Origin: Hyparrhenia diplandra
Lineage: Eukaryota; Streptophyta; Magnoliopsida; Poales; Poaceae
Assembly (NCBI GenBank): GCA_015847255.1
Contig: JADLZK010008568.1
Location: 1 to 64,000, forward strand
Length of the DNA stretch: 64,000 nt
Direction of reading: 5' to 3'
Shown here piece by piece: positions 13,301-23,933 of this stretch. The stretch's first letter is position 1, and every line of letters starts with the position of its first letter. The position numbers and the translations under genes are program-made. Below the pieces are notes generated by a model. The model had not been told where the DNA came from and did no database searches. It worked only from the letters and a program-made list of their open reading frames with translations.

Positions 13301-14888
13301 AATATCTTGAGCTAATAGTTGTGCTAGGCTAGAGATATAATTCAGAGTTGTCGATAATATGGTTTTGGCTGGCCTTGCTTTATATCTGTCTAACCGATGA
13401 TTGTTCATAGCATGTGGTTTTAGCGAGTTAATGAATCATATGATGACTCTAGAGATCTATGGTACATTGAATTTTAGCAGAGTTAATGAATCATATGATG
13501 ACTCTAGAGATCTATGGCTGTTGAAAGCGTAGTGATGATTGTGCTAGCATTGTTATCTTATACTTTCTTGGTACACATTCATACAGACTAAAATTTGAAT
13601 TGAACATGGTAGAATTTCAAATAGATTCGGGTTAGCCACTATGCATGTCATTTGTGTAACCTGTTCTACTTTGAGTCAATAGTATTTTAGGCACGGATAC
13701 ACTGTCAAGATGCTCTATTATTGTGTGCTCAACTCAGCATCGCTTACCACTTTCCTATCTTGACAATCCATTGTTTCCTTCCCTATCGATTGGTCGGCTC
13801 GGCAAAGGCGTCGATTCTTCGGTGAGAAAGAGGCTCAATTTCTTAGTGATGGTACATGTACATACCATTATTCTGGGTGCAAAATGCTCTTCATTAATCC
13901 ATGCATTCCCTACCATACTCGATGACACTTTTTCTATTCTCCAACATAAATTTGCTCAACCCGGACTCTCAAACAAAAGATCAGCCAGCGAGCTATACTC
14001 CCAAGAATGCTGAGACATGCTTCAGAAAAGGTATGCGGGGAAGATAACTTCTGCAGAGATCCTTACACAAATCTTAGCTGCACTATCTATAAATATGTTG
14101 CTTCCTATTTGGATCTCTGCGGTGTCTTTGGACCATAAGAATCTTACTCCTAAAAAGCGCTCCCGTGTGGAGCAGAGGCTGCCTCATGAGAGTGTGTAAA
14201 CCAGGTAAAATTGAGTGTTAATGGCATCGATGATACATTCGCTTTATCTACAACTGTTTTTAGGCGATGTCGTTTAATAATTGCGGCATATCCCTTTGGT
14301 CGGATCTTTTGGTTGGATGGAGGAACCACGTCCCATGTAGTCGAAGTTCGCGCCAAAGTGTTGTGTATTCCGGTCAGATCTTGGTCTTTAGGCATCAAGA
14401 ACACCTTAACTTGATTGATCCTGCATGCCTGCCTATGAATGGTGCCAATGCATCTAGCCACCTCAATGTTGTTCGCTGCCAGCAGCAATACCACACCAGT
14501 AGCTAGGTTAGATTATTTATGCTGGAACACTGAAGACCATTTTATTCACTGGCTACGCCCAGTTTCTAGACATCATCGGTGAATTGGCTTATGCATGTAC
14601 TCTGGTACTCGCCACCTAGCTAGGACAGGCCATGAAATCTTTATTTGGTTCGCTTTTTCTGTGTGATCGACAATTTGGGTGGCTTCATTATAAGTCTTAC
14701 TATTTTCCTTGTGTGGTTTCCAATATCCTCTATCTGAAGACGCATGAATTAGATTGGATGCTTATCGGCTAGATGTATTTATAGGTTTCACCAGCGTCAT
14801 GATCACCGTTTTTTTCGTTGTGTTTTGTTTCAATCATAGAAAAAAAACCGGCAGAGCCCAGCGCATGGGCGTAAGGCCATAACACTAG
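10310..14888 (+). mobile_element. Helitron-like insertion in villin intron 1, with captured gene-like sequence
   Basis: The insert interrupts a repeated villin-intron motif: the host reads ..tttcagcgtca before it and tatatgatagcc after it, which join into the sequence seen intact at 14990-15010. The right end has a hairpin (gccca-gcgca-tgggc, 14856-14870), then 14 bases, then CTAG followed by host T. That is the expected Helitron 3' end, and the left host base is A. The left end starts TTTAAAAAG, not the usual TC, so the assignment is not complete. Inside are a CCAAT/TATATA/AAACCCTAG promoter-like stretch (10421-10450), a GC-rich leader and exon-like pieces between AG/GT sites (11982-12060, 12321-12341). 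No transposase (Rep/helicase) is present, so it is non-autonomous. Confidence 0.55.
13425..13517. repeat. Direct repeat of a 38 bp block inside the Helitron-like insert
   Basis: The block gagttaatgaatcatatgat plus the following 18 bases to ctatgg occurs at 13425-13462 and again, identically, at 13480-13517. It contains the palindrome atcatatgat and a TCTAGAGA core. A short local duplication is the simplest reading; no function is evident. Confidence 0.85.
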
Positions 14889-14924
14889 TATATGATAGCC
14901 ATTTCTAGTCTCCCAGATTCACTT

Positions 14925-15130
14925 TTTACAGAGAAGGGGTGAAACAGAGAAAGTAAATTCGCTAGATTAAATGGTACATTCAGCTTTCAGTTTCAGAATC
15001 ATATATGATAGCCATTTCTAGCCTTCCAGATTCAGTTTTTTACAGAGCAGGGGTGAAATAGGGAGTAAATTGGCCAGATTAAATGGTACATTCAGCTTTC
15101 AGTTTCAACATCATATATATGAATAGTCAT
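14925..15130. repeat. Villin intron 1 repeat (two tandem copies here, a third at 10236-10309)
   Basis: A ~100 bp block with the landmarks acagag.aggggtgaaa, agattaaatggtacattcag and ctttcagtttca occurs at about 14925-15020 and 15030-15125. A third, truncated copy lies on the far side of the Helitron-like insert at 10236-10309. The three copies let the pre-insertion sequence be inferred. The repeat is intronic and non-coding. Confidence 0.8.
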
Positions 15131-15548
15131 TTGTAGCTAGCATCCCAGATCCACTTTCAGAACCACAAGTTTTTCCATAACAAAAAGTGTGAAATCATGC
15201 TTGGAGTAGGTATGTATAGTAACTTTGCAGTTGCAGGTAAATAATTGGTTTCATTGGGAAAAAAACTAATTGGTTCCTAAGCAAAAGTCAGCATGCCTTA
15301 CATACAAAGGAAACAAAAAGGGGAATAAATAAAAGGCAGGAATAGGAGGATGCGTGAGGCATATTCAAATGCAGGCCCGAATCTAGATTCTTGTCTAGCA
15401 GAGAACAAACAATACAACCAGACAGGAACAGGACAGTAAAAGAAGAAAACTGAAAGGACAAAAGAGAGGTGGGGAAGGATGAGAAGAGAAGAGGAGGGAC
15501 GCACGGCTTGTCACCGACGCCGAGGAACGCCTCGTCGACGCCCTTCAT

Positions 15549-16440
15549 GGTCGCCGTCGCCGCCTAGTCGACCGGGCCGGCGGCGGCCGCTGGAATGCTC
15601 GCAGATGCGGGGGAGCAGAAGGACGAAGGCAATGGAAGTGGGAGCTCACTCGCTGCTGCAGCTAGTGGAGTGTGGAGCTTTTGTTCATTGCTGATTAAAA
15701 TAAAAATGGCGAGCTAACCAAGAAAGGGAAAGGCGAGCAAGCGGCTGGTAAATGCTGGTGGTGGAGCAACACAAACACTTCACTGCGTTGCAGAAGCTGC
15801 AGTGCGTACACAGAGGAGAGAGAGAGAGAGAGAGAGGAGAAAGGTGGCAGAATGGGGGCCTCCACCACCGCCACTACCAACGAGCTCACCTCTCACGCCC
15901 TTGCTTTGCATTCAAGTCTGCAGCGGCCTTTTGACACCATCTGCCCTTTGACTGGTGTCGACGACGAGCCAACCGATGCGGCGTCGTACCGTTGTTCTTG
16001 TGTGTTTGTACGACACGCGCCGACGATGTCCTATTGAGGGAAGGTCTCATGTTGCCATCGCCAATTCGCCTCATGCACCACGGCATGCACCTACCAAATG
16101 TTTTTGTTACAAGCCGTGTCAATAAAGTTCACCGACAACTTTCATATATTATTATTGCTAAATAATTAATAACTATTTATATACATTTATAGATACCGAA
16201 CAAGTTTTTCATATGCAAAAACAATATAGAGTATTGTTTATCAACGAATATGTCCTTATTCTAAATTATAAGTTATTCTAACTTTTCTATACTTTTGCTA
16301 TGCACCAACACATATACTATGTCTAGATATACATAGCTTTTACTATGTATTTGGAAAAAACCAAAATGAATTAAAATTAATTTTGAAAAATGTAATTATA
16401 TTCTTTTAAAAAGACAGCAGGGGAGCCCACTACCTTTTAT
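15549..16440. other. Villin 5' leader/promoter and AT-rich intergenic DNA
   Basis: The stretch upstream of the villin start codon is GC-rich to about 15620, matching a leader, and is shared with the duplicate at 43 kb. Beyond it lie a GA microsatellite and, from about 16130, AT-rich DNA without genes. No TATA box can be assigned with confidence. Confidence 0.5.
15813..15840. repeat. (GA)n microsatellite upstream of villin
   Basis: An uninterrupted GA run of about ten units lies at 15816-15836, some 270 bases upstream of the villin start codon. GA/CT runs are common in grass 5' leaders and promoters. The duplicated villin promoter at 43 kb ends before this point and lacks it. Confidence 0.85.
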
Positions 16441-16765
16441 TTTCCATTAAATGAAAGAGTGAACTATACAAAGAGTTACAAGGCCATAAGCCCAAAAATA
16501 AAATAAGAGTCCTATACATGATATTATCTCTCCAAAAGATCTCCTATTTGGCTTAGCCTTAGTGTACACTTGGCCGAGCTCTTCTTTGAAATTTTGTTTC
16601 CAAATGTTAATATTAGCACGGGCATTGTCAAAGATAATAGAATTTCTCACTGTCCAGATGATTCAACAGGCTGTAATGAAGATTTCTCTAAAGATCACAT
16701 TATCGAAGTTGGTTCTAGCATCAATAACCATGTCTCAGGGAAATTGCACGTGATGGGAATTGTGT
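16440..16765 (-). mobile_element. 3' end fragment of a LINE (non-LTR retrotransposon)
   Basis: The minus strand encodes a short frame (16447-16650) with RNSIIFDN, NIWKQNFKEELG and KPNRRS, ending LCIVHSFI. It resembles the region after the zinc-binding domain at the C-terminus of plant LINE ORF2. After the stop come the short 3' UTR and an A/T-rich junction near 16390-16420. It is heavily 5'-truncated and has no reverse transcriptase core. Confidence 0.5.
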
Positions 16766-17099
16766 GCTAGGAGGTTTGACTAAATTGGCATTCAAAAGAG
16801 ATGCATACCGGTTTGATCTGACCTAGCACCAGGGTCGGATCCGGCTGCCCCATGGCCCATGGGCTGAAATTTTTGGTCTTGTGCTGCAGCCTAACAACTC
16901 CCGCGACAGCCCACATCTTCCCAGGAGGCCCACTGGTCAGGACCGGGACCAAACCTAGCTGGTCCCGACGGCGGCCGGCAGGACTGGCGACGCCGACGCC
17001 CGTACCTTGCTCGCTTGCCCCTCCTCCTCCTCCTCGGGTCTCGGCCCCAGCTTCCATCGATGGCTCCATCTCCATGCAAGAGGCCGGCTTGTGACCTCG

Positions 17100-18277
17100 C
17101 GGCCGCCCCTTTGCCCCATTTCGCCGAACGGTTTTCAGCAGCCGGATGGCAGGCGGCAGCTCGACCTTGGCATCCTTGTCTTAGGAACCGCGGATGGGAT
17201 GGCGGAACCGGTAGGTTCGGCAGCGACTGTGGGTCAGGTTTAATTAATTGCTGCTACGACTTAAAGATTTACTCAGGTGCTGACTATTTTTAATTAATTA
17301 ACTTTCCACCAAAAATTAATGGTGAATCCTTTGCAGTTGCAGGCCAGTCTGAGCTTAATTGTCAGAATCGACCCACAGCTGAGTCAGAGTTGAAGCTTCA
17401 AGGTGAGAACATAATACACAAGAATATACCTCATCTACTGAATTGTTCAATTGTGATTTAGAAATATTCAGTTCCTAATAAGTAATACTCTCTCCATTTC
17501 TAAATTGTAAGTTGTTTTGACTTTTTGGTTCATCCATTTAGTTATGTATACATTTAGAGGGAGTAAATCGCATTGCAATTTGCAATATATATATACCTAC
17601 TACTTCCAACTGCAAGGAGGCGGCAGAAAATCAGATATTTTAATATGCCGTATAGTATATTTTCTCCCTCCCTTGTTCCGATCTGCCACTAGTGTCTAAT
17701 ACAGTTTCGATCTCATTGAAAAGCCAAGCCGACACCTGAGTACACTTGGCTGGCCCCAAACTATGCAAACCGGCCTACTGAATCTGGATAAGCTGATTTA
17801 ATTTCCTGTTATTGTTAGCGGTTTCCTGTCTACGGCCACAAATTGCTGCAACAGCACGATCGTCCATATGTCCACACACACACACAACTACCCATGCAAG
17901 CATATGAACCGCACCTTATTCTTTTATCTATCCTGGCAGTTCCATTTTCACATAATATATAGCACTATAAGAGTAATAATTGTTACAACAATGTTGAAAT
18001 AATTAAACTGACAAGCAGACAACTCACACTATAACAATAATTGTTTATACAACAATAATGTTGAAATAGTTAAACAGACAAGCATACAACTGTTCAGTAG
18101 TTGGTGTCTATTCCATCAGAACGATCAGAGGAGATGGAATTTGGAGAGTCAGGTAGCTACATGTGTACGCTAGTGTTACTGGTGCTGATGGATGACGGAT
18201 ACAATCATTATAGACATGGTAAAATCACTCGCTACTTTCTTTGGAATATATATGGCACAGCCAGAAGCATAAGGAGC
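17100..18277. repeat. Array block X, copy 1 (17.1 kb)
   Basis: This block matches the ones at 28579-29617 and 52781-53937. Shared landmarks are agccggatggcaggcggcag, cttgtcttaggaaccgcgga, accaaaaattaatggtgaat, aagcttcaaggtgagaac and the interval ending in tggtgctgatggatgacgg. In each case it lies directly 3' of a DUF594 gene (minus strand). It contains AG/GT-flanked exon-like pieces (tttgcag..cttcaag|gtgagaac) but no recognisable protein. It is probably a non-coding gene remnant carried along by the duplication. Confidence 0.8.
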
Positions 18278-18474
18278 TCAACAATCAACAAGCACCGGGA
18301 GCATCGGGGGCGTGGTGGCGAGGAAAGGGCCAAGATGCTCGTAGTGGAAAGCACCCCATAGCGAGGCTGTGTAGTAAAGCATCTCCGCCCCACCCCAGCG
18401 ATGAGCTTCCAACGCTTCGGCTTCATCGTTGATGCTCATAAGCTCTTGGGCTACTGCAAGCGCATGGGGCAGGC

Positions 18475-18882
18475 CGATGTGGCTACCTAGATTTCGGAGA
18501 GGGGTACTGGCGTGGCTGGTGGGAGGCCGGGGCTTGATCCCCGGCGAGCTGGTGGCGGCGCCGTGCTCGGCGCAGTGACAAACACGGGATGACAACAGGT
18601 TGGCGATGAATAGTAACCGGGCGGGGAGCAAGAGAGATTTAACTCAATCTCTGGCTAACCTTTATCAAATAAAACGTTTGGGTACTTATACCCTTCTCTA
18701 ACAAACATCTCCAAATATCTAGGAATTACAAGTGATAATTGAAATGATAAATAAATAAATGAAGATCCTCAATCCTAGGATGCGATAGCGGCCCCCTTCG
18801 ACCGGCATTAGGCTGCTTGGCTGGCTGCGTACTTCAGCCACTTCTTGGTGCCCTCCTCTTGTATACTTGACCCGTCATAACA
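18475..18882 (-). repeat. 3' LTR of the copy-A Gypsy element
   Basis: 408 bp, pairing with 23528-23933. The two LTRs share long identical runs (for example around ttatcaaataaaacgtttgg) but differ by several substitutions and indels near both ends. The terminal T of the TG/CA end has become C at 18475. Confidence 0.92.
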
Positions 18883-19133
18883 TCTCTCCCCCTCGGCGAA
18901 CAGCTCGTCCTCGAGCTGAAAGGCGGAAGTATTTAAAAATCTTCAACGCACTCCCAAGTGGCATCCGTCTCCGGCAAATTCTTCCAACGGATGAGGGCGT
19001 GCCAGGCACCGCGGCCTTGCTGACTGCATGTCTGTTCCGGCTCGAGGAGAAGTCTGCCATTATGAGAAGGAGTGGAAGTGGCGGCACTGTCGATGGAAGG
19101 TACGGAACGGCCGGAGCGCCGACATAGAACACG

Positions 19134-20410
19134 TCATGAATCTAGCGCCCCCGCCCGATAGAGAATACGTGAAGCCCACCGTGCCTGGCGCTCCGGCACC
19201 TGGAACGGTCCCGCGCGGCGTGAGGCTAAGCTTGGTGCGACGCCCGGGCACCGATGACTGGGCTGGGCGATGTAGAATGCGAAGGAGGACCGATCACCTC
19301 CGGCAAACTCGGTAGCGATGGTGGGCGTCGTAGTACCTCTTGGTAAGCTTTGTGCACGCAACAAAGCGGTCACGAACACCGGAGAAGAACATCCCGATCG
19401 AGAGAAGCGTGTCGCTGCATCGATCTTAGCTGCGCCCGGGCGTGTATAAGCAGGGCGGTGGCGGTGCTCGGCCCGCCGACCTCGAGCGGCGTCGTCTTCA
19501 GCGCGAAGTGGAATGATGTGTTGTAGCAATATTCGCCCATGCCAGCGCTCCAACCACGAGCGTGGGCGGTCTCGATGATGCACCGCAGTACATTGCGCGA
19601 TGGTCCGATTCACCACCTCCGACTGGCCATCGGTTTGTGGGTGGAACGCGGTGCTCGGCTTACGCTTGATGCACTGTGCGTGAGCAGTCCCTCCACGGGT
19701 TGCCGGTGAACACCGGGTCCCTCGGTCGGACACCACGGACGTGGGGAAGCCATCTTGGCGCCACGATTCCATCGAAGAAGCTCTTGGCGACGGTGGCTGC
19801 CGTGTACGGATGACTGAGCGGCAAGAAGTGCGCCTGTTTGGACAGACGGTCGACCACCGTGAGGATGACGCTTTTGCCATTGACGCAAAGGGAGGCCTTC
19901 TATGAAATCCATGGAGATGTCGGACCAAATCTGAGTAGGTAGCTCCAACGGGCTGCAGGAGGCCATTCGCGGGGTGCAAGTGATCCGTCTTATTACGTTG
20001 ACAGACAGCACAAGCACCCACGAGCTCGCGAACGAGACGGCGATCATGGTCGATGAAGAAGTCTGCCGTAATCGATGCGGCGTCTTCTGTACGCCCTCGT
20101 GTCGGCGTCGTGTACCGCTGGATGACGGTTGGAGGTAGCGGCGTTGCGGGATGTAGACACAGGAGGCGGGCACCAGGCCCGCGTCCACCCGCCACGGTGC
20201 ACCGCGCTCGGTGACCACCGAATCCGCGGAAGAACGCGAAGGCTGTCGTCGTGCTGGTACTTTCCGCCCGGAGGTCGTCGTAGGCGGGCGGAACCCGGCG
20301 GTGCGTGGGCGTGGCTGGTCAGCGTCGGCTTGTCGTGGCAAGTGGCGTCGGTGGCGGCGTTGAGCTTGCGGGGTCGGTACTCAATGGTGAAGGTGTAGCC
20401 GAACAACTTG
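19134..20410 (-). mobile_element. Integrase region of the copy-A Gypsy element (frameshifted)
   Basis: Minus-strand frames carry the integrase zinc-finger end (CAVCQRNK), core pieces (SDISMDFIEGLP, VDRLSKQAHFLPL, FHPQTDGQSEVVNRTI) and, further 3', sequence consistent with the C-terminal part. The core is split over three frames. The integrase lies downstream of RT, as in Gypsy. Confidence 0.85.
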
Positions 20411-20996
20411 CCCCCCAACGTGTTGTGGGATCGTAGATAACCTCTGGTCAGAAAAATTTAAGTGCATAATGATCAGTTCTTACGGTGAAATGTAAGCCCC
20501 CCAGGTAGTGCTTCGCCGATGGCTGCGACGGCTTGTACGAGGCCGATCAACTCGCGCTCATATACCGCCAATTTCGGATGGCGCTACCACGGCGAAGGGT
20601 TTGAAAAACGCGATCGCGCCTTCGCCTTGATGCGTAACCGCGCCAAAGCCCGACCGGGACGCGTCGCACTCCACCACAACTTGGCGTCCGGTTGGGCATC
20701 CGGAGGACCGGGCCGTGGACGGGGCGCTTTGAGTGCTTGAACGCGCCCGGTGGCCTCGTCGGTCCAGAGGAACGAATCCTTCCGTAATAGAGCCGTCAGG
20801 GGTGCTGCGATGGCCCCATAATCTCTGATGAAGCGGCGGTAGTACCCGGCGAGTCAAGGAACCCGCGAGCGCCTTTGTCGGCAAGGCGAGGCGGTGCTCA
20901 TCGCTGGATCTTGTCGCCGTCCATGGCCACGCGATGTTGATATGACGTGGCCCAAGTATGCCACCGAGGGCGTGGCGAAAGCACACTTGGAACGCT

Positions 20997-21656
20997 TTAG
21001 GCGCAGCTGGTGCTCCCGGAGCGCCGTGAGCACGGCGTTGACGTGTTGCGAATGCGCCCGACCAGTGGGGCGTATATGAGTATGTCGTCAAAAAATACCA
21101 AGACAAACTTACGAAGGAACGGTCGAAGCACCGTGTTCATCAAACTTTGGAATGTTGCCGGCGCGTTCGTGAGGCCGAATGGCATCACCAAGAACTCGAA
21201 ATGGCCCTCATGCGTCCGGAACGCGGTCTTCTCGATGTCAGCCGCACTCATCCGAACTTGATGGTACCCCGACTTGAGATCAAGTTTTGTGAAGAACTGA
21301 GCGCCCTTGAGCTCGTCCAGAAGCTCCTCGACAACAGGTATGGGGAACTTGTCCTTCACCGTCTGCTGATTGAGAGCACGGTAATCAACGCAAAAGCGCC
21401 ATGACTCGTCGGGCTTTCGCACTAGGAGCACGGGGGCAGAGAAGGCCGACGTGCTCGGCCGGATGACTCCTTGCTGCAGCATCTCGGCGCACTGCTTTTC
21501 GAGCTCATCTTTCTGCAGTTGGGGGTATCGATACGGCCGTACGGCCACTGGCGCTGTGTTGGGCAGGAGGTGGATGCGATGGTCACACTCACGAGGCGGT
21601 GGCAAGCCATGTGGCGCCTCGAAGACATCGCGGGGACGCCCGGCCAGACTTGTCAA
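20997..21656 (-). mobile_element. Reverse transcriptase of the copy-A Gypsy element
   Basis: About 200 residues in one frame with the standard RT blocks: [45 protein letters not shown], and the catalytic FFDDILIY. RNase H follows in other frames to about 20440. The frame is lost just after the catalytic motif. Confidence 0.92.
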
Positions 21657-21831
21657 GGCGCCCGGTTACGTGGTGCGCATGGCGTAGGAGGCGCGGCGTG
21701 GACTGGACGTCGTAGCGCGTTGAGCCCACGCCACGCCAATACACCCCGTGTGCTGCCACGTAAAAGCCATGCATAGGTCGCCGGTCCCATAGAATTGGGC
21801 CAAGCCGGCGCGAGGAAGGTAACACCCAAGA

Positions 21832-22110
21832 TCATATCATATGTGTCGGCGGGATCGAGTAGCCGTCCATCAAGAAGACTTCATCAGCAATACGGATCTC
21901 AAGGTCGCGGAGCATGCCCTGGCAGTTGACGCGATCACCGTTGGCCACAATGACACCGGCACCCGGGCATGGGAACGTGTTGATGTGAAGAGCGCGGACC
22001 ACCTCATTGCTCAGAAATTGTGAGTAGAGCCCGTGTCTAGCAGTGCTTTGAACTGGCGGCCGCCGATCTGCACATAGACTTGCATGGTATCTTCTGTCCG
22101 GATGCCCGCA
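21832..22110 (-). mobile_element. Retropepsin-like protease of the copy-A Gypsy element
   Basis: The active-site motif LLDTGSTHNF is readable on the minus strand at about 22020-22055. It is followed, one frame over, by SNEVVRALHI and VANGDRVNCQG. A frameshift falls right after the catalytic triplet. Confidence 0.8.
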
Positions 22111-22273
22111 ATGGCATGGAGCGAGACCTGGGGTTGAGCCGCCCGCCTTACGAGCGCTTAGAGCTGAATCCTCCTCGCCCTCCTCGGCCGGTTCTTCCAC
22201 AATGTAGTCGATCACCTCGAGATAAAACAACCACGGGCGCACTTATGCCCTCGGACGTAGGGCTCATCACCGA

Positions 22274-23510
22274 TTATAACAAAGCCCTTGCCGGCGACGT
22301 TCGACCATCCTGTTCGGGCGTGAGTCTCTTGAACGTTAGGCGGCGGCGCACCTGGTGGCGTGGGCGCAGCTGGCGCACCACGCGGGCCGGGTGGCGGTAG
22401 GAGTGGCGCGTTGAAGGGCTTCGGTCTTTGCCGAAGTAGGCGGTGCGGGAAGAGCTGGCGCAAGGGCACGTTGCGCCGCTCGTATCGCGCGAGCCAGATG
22501 CATGGCCCTCTGCAAGATCTTGGGGATCGTGTAACTCGACATCCACGCGGATATGCTCCGGCAGTCCACCGGTGAACAGCTTGGCTTGTTGGAGCGGGGC
22601 CAGGTGACCGGCGTGTGCCAGCCTCGCCTGGAACGCCTCCATGTAGACATCCACGGATGAGGTGAACGGCAGGCGCGCCAAGTCAGCGAGGTGATTGGTG
22701 GCGAGAGCCGGCCCGAAGCGCTGGTGACAGAGCTGCTTGAATGTGTGCCAATCGGGAACGCCGTGGGTCTGTTCCATCACCATGTACCACTGTTGAGCCA
22801 CCCCCGTCAGGTGGTAGGATGCGAACCAGGGGAGCCCGCTCGTCGGCCGGCGTGTCCTGCTGCGACGGAAGAACTGTTCACACCGGTTCAGCCACCCAAT
22901 GGGGTCTTCCTTGCCGTCGAAGGTGGGGAATGTCAGCTTGTGGAAGCGGGGCACCGCGGAGGCCCTCGGGATCAGGCTCGGCACGTGAGCCCGGATAGGA
23001 CGGCGATCCGCGCCCGGCGGTGGGCATCGGCACTGACAGTTGCATGATTTGCGAGAATGACGGGATCGGCGATGGGGAGTGAGGGAAGCAGATCTGCGTG
23101 ATCGGTACCCCCACTGCCACCGGAATGGGCAGGACGGGGGCCGATGCCGAGGGCGATGGCATCTGAGGTGTCGAGACCGGCGGCGCCGGCATGATCTCGG
23201 ATGACAGGCCCATGCGCCGGCAGGGGCCGGCATGCCCGAACCGGGTAACCAAAGGAACGGGCCCGGCATCATGGCGAGCCACGCGCCCGCCGACCGCCTC
23301 AATCGTGGAGAACGAGCCGACTTGCTACTGGGGGCCGTAGATGGCTGCGGTGAGGCGATTGAGGGCGTCGGTGGGGATGGTGGTGGCCGGACGGTGGTCC
23401 GCCCGACGTGACGATTGGTAGGGTGGTGCCCGGTTCAGATGAAACCACGGCGGCAGAGACGGAGATGGTGGTGGCTGGGACGGTGGAGGAGGAGGTGCCG
23501 GGGGCGCCAT
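22274..23510 (-). mobile_element. gag of the copy-A Gypsy element
   Basis: An ATG at 23508-23510 lies just after the primer-binding site and opens a Pro-rich N-terminus. After a frame change the retrotransposon gag domain follows, with FPTFDGKEDPIGWLNRCEQF, GVAQQWYMV, KQLCHQRFG and FTGGLPEHI. The nucleocapsid end is frameshifted. Confidence 0.88.
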
Positions 23511-23514
23511 GGAA

Positions 23515-23524
23515 TCCGATACCA
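23515..23524 (-). other. Primer-binding site of the copy-A Gypsy element
   Basis: The minus strand reads TGGTATCGGA three bases inside the 5' LTR boundary. It resembles the initiator-methionine tRNA complement (TGGTATCAGAGC) used by most plant LTR elements, with one difference. It fixes the element's orientation. Confidence 0.8.
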
Positions 23525-23527
23525 GGT

Positions 23528-23933
23528 TGATGTGGCTACCTAGATTTCGGAGAGGGTACTCGTGGCTGGTGGGAGGCCGGGGCTTGATCCCCCCGGCGAG
23601 CTGGTGGCGGCGCCGTGCGGCGCAGTGACAAACACAGGATGACAACAGGTTGACGATGAATAGTAACCGGGCCAGGAGCAAAGAGATTTAACTCAATCTC
23701 CGGCTAACCTTTATCAAATAAAACGTTTGGGTACTTATACCCTTCTCTAACAAACATCTCCAAATATCTAGGAATTACAAGTGATAATTGAAATGATAAA
23801 TAAATAAATGAAGATCCTCAATCCTAGGATCTGATAGCGGGACCCCCCCTTCCTGACCGGCATTAGCTGCGCTGCTGCTGTGCTTCAGCCACTTCTTGGT
23901 GCCCTCCTCTTGTATACTTGACCCGTCATAACA
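23528..23933 (-). repeat. 5' LTR of the copy-A Gypsy element
   Basis: 406 bp with intact TG..CA ends on the minus strand (TGTTATGACGG..GCCACATCA). It abuts the DUF594 coding sequence on the right (at 23934) and the primer-binding site on the left. Confidence 0.93.

Larger units (their letters stand above)
5718..15548 (-). pseudogene. VLN1-like: VLN1-like villin gene, 20 exons, several frame breaks (probable pseudogene)
   Basis: Exons on the minus strand: 15505-15548, 10112-10208, 9936-10004, 9594-9830, 9319-9497, 9098-9233, 8852-9014, 8613-8762, 8435-8520, 8214-8368, 7964-8032, 7807-7875, 7504-7641, 7256-7384, 7001-7148, 6905-6915, 6663-6803, 6438-6569, 6241-6303, 5718-6029. They cover about 840 codons with gelsolin-repeat motifs: RHDVHYWVG, VELDAALG, EKFLSYFKP-like, [29 protein letters not shown]. 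The Ser/Pro/Arg-rich tail ends in TARRR with no headpiece, as in rice VLN1. Villins sever, cap and bundle actin. Lesions: a compensated frameshift in exon 2, one extra base at the start of exon 5, two extra bases and an in-frame TGA in exon 8, one T missing in exon 10, and the exon 19 donor reading TT. Intron 1 (about 5.3 kb) holds a transposon. Sequencing error could explain some of the one-base indels. Confidence 0.85.
18475..23933 (-). mobile_element. Ty3/Gypsy LTR retrotransposon, complete but degenerate
   Basis: 5459 bp, minus orientation, inserted in the 3' part of DUF594 copy A. Its LTRs are about 406-408 bp and run TGTTATGACGG..CACATCA on the minus strand. The primer-binding site begins TGGTATCGGA (initiator-Met type) three bases after the 5' LTR, and a purine tract (gagggggagaga) precedes the 3' LTR. 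Order gag - protease - RT - RNase H - integrase places it in Gypsy. All frames carry shifts, so it is not autonomous. Flanks gcagg/gcaac are only an imperfect 5 bp target duplication, so the insertion is old. Confidence 0.92.

Noticed and set aside
19610..21110. Open frames antisense to the retrotransposon pol
   Set aside because: They mirror RT, RNase H and integrase coding sequence on the other strand. Only the minus strand has conserved motifs.
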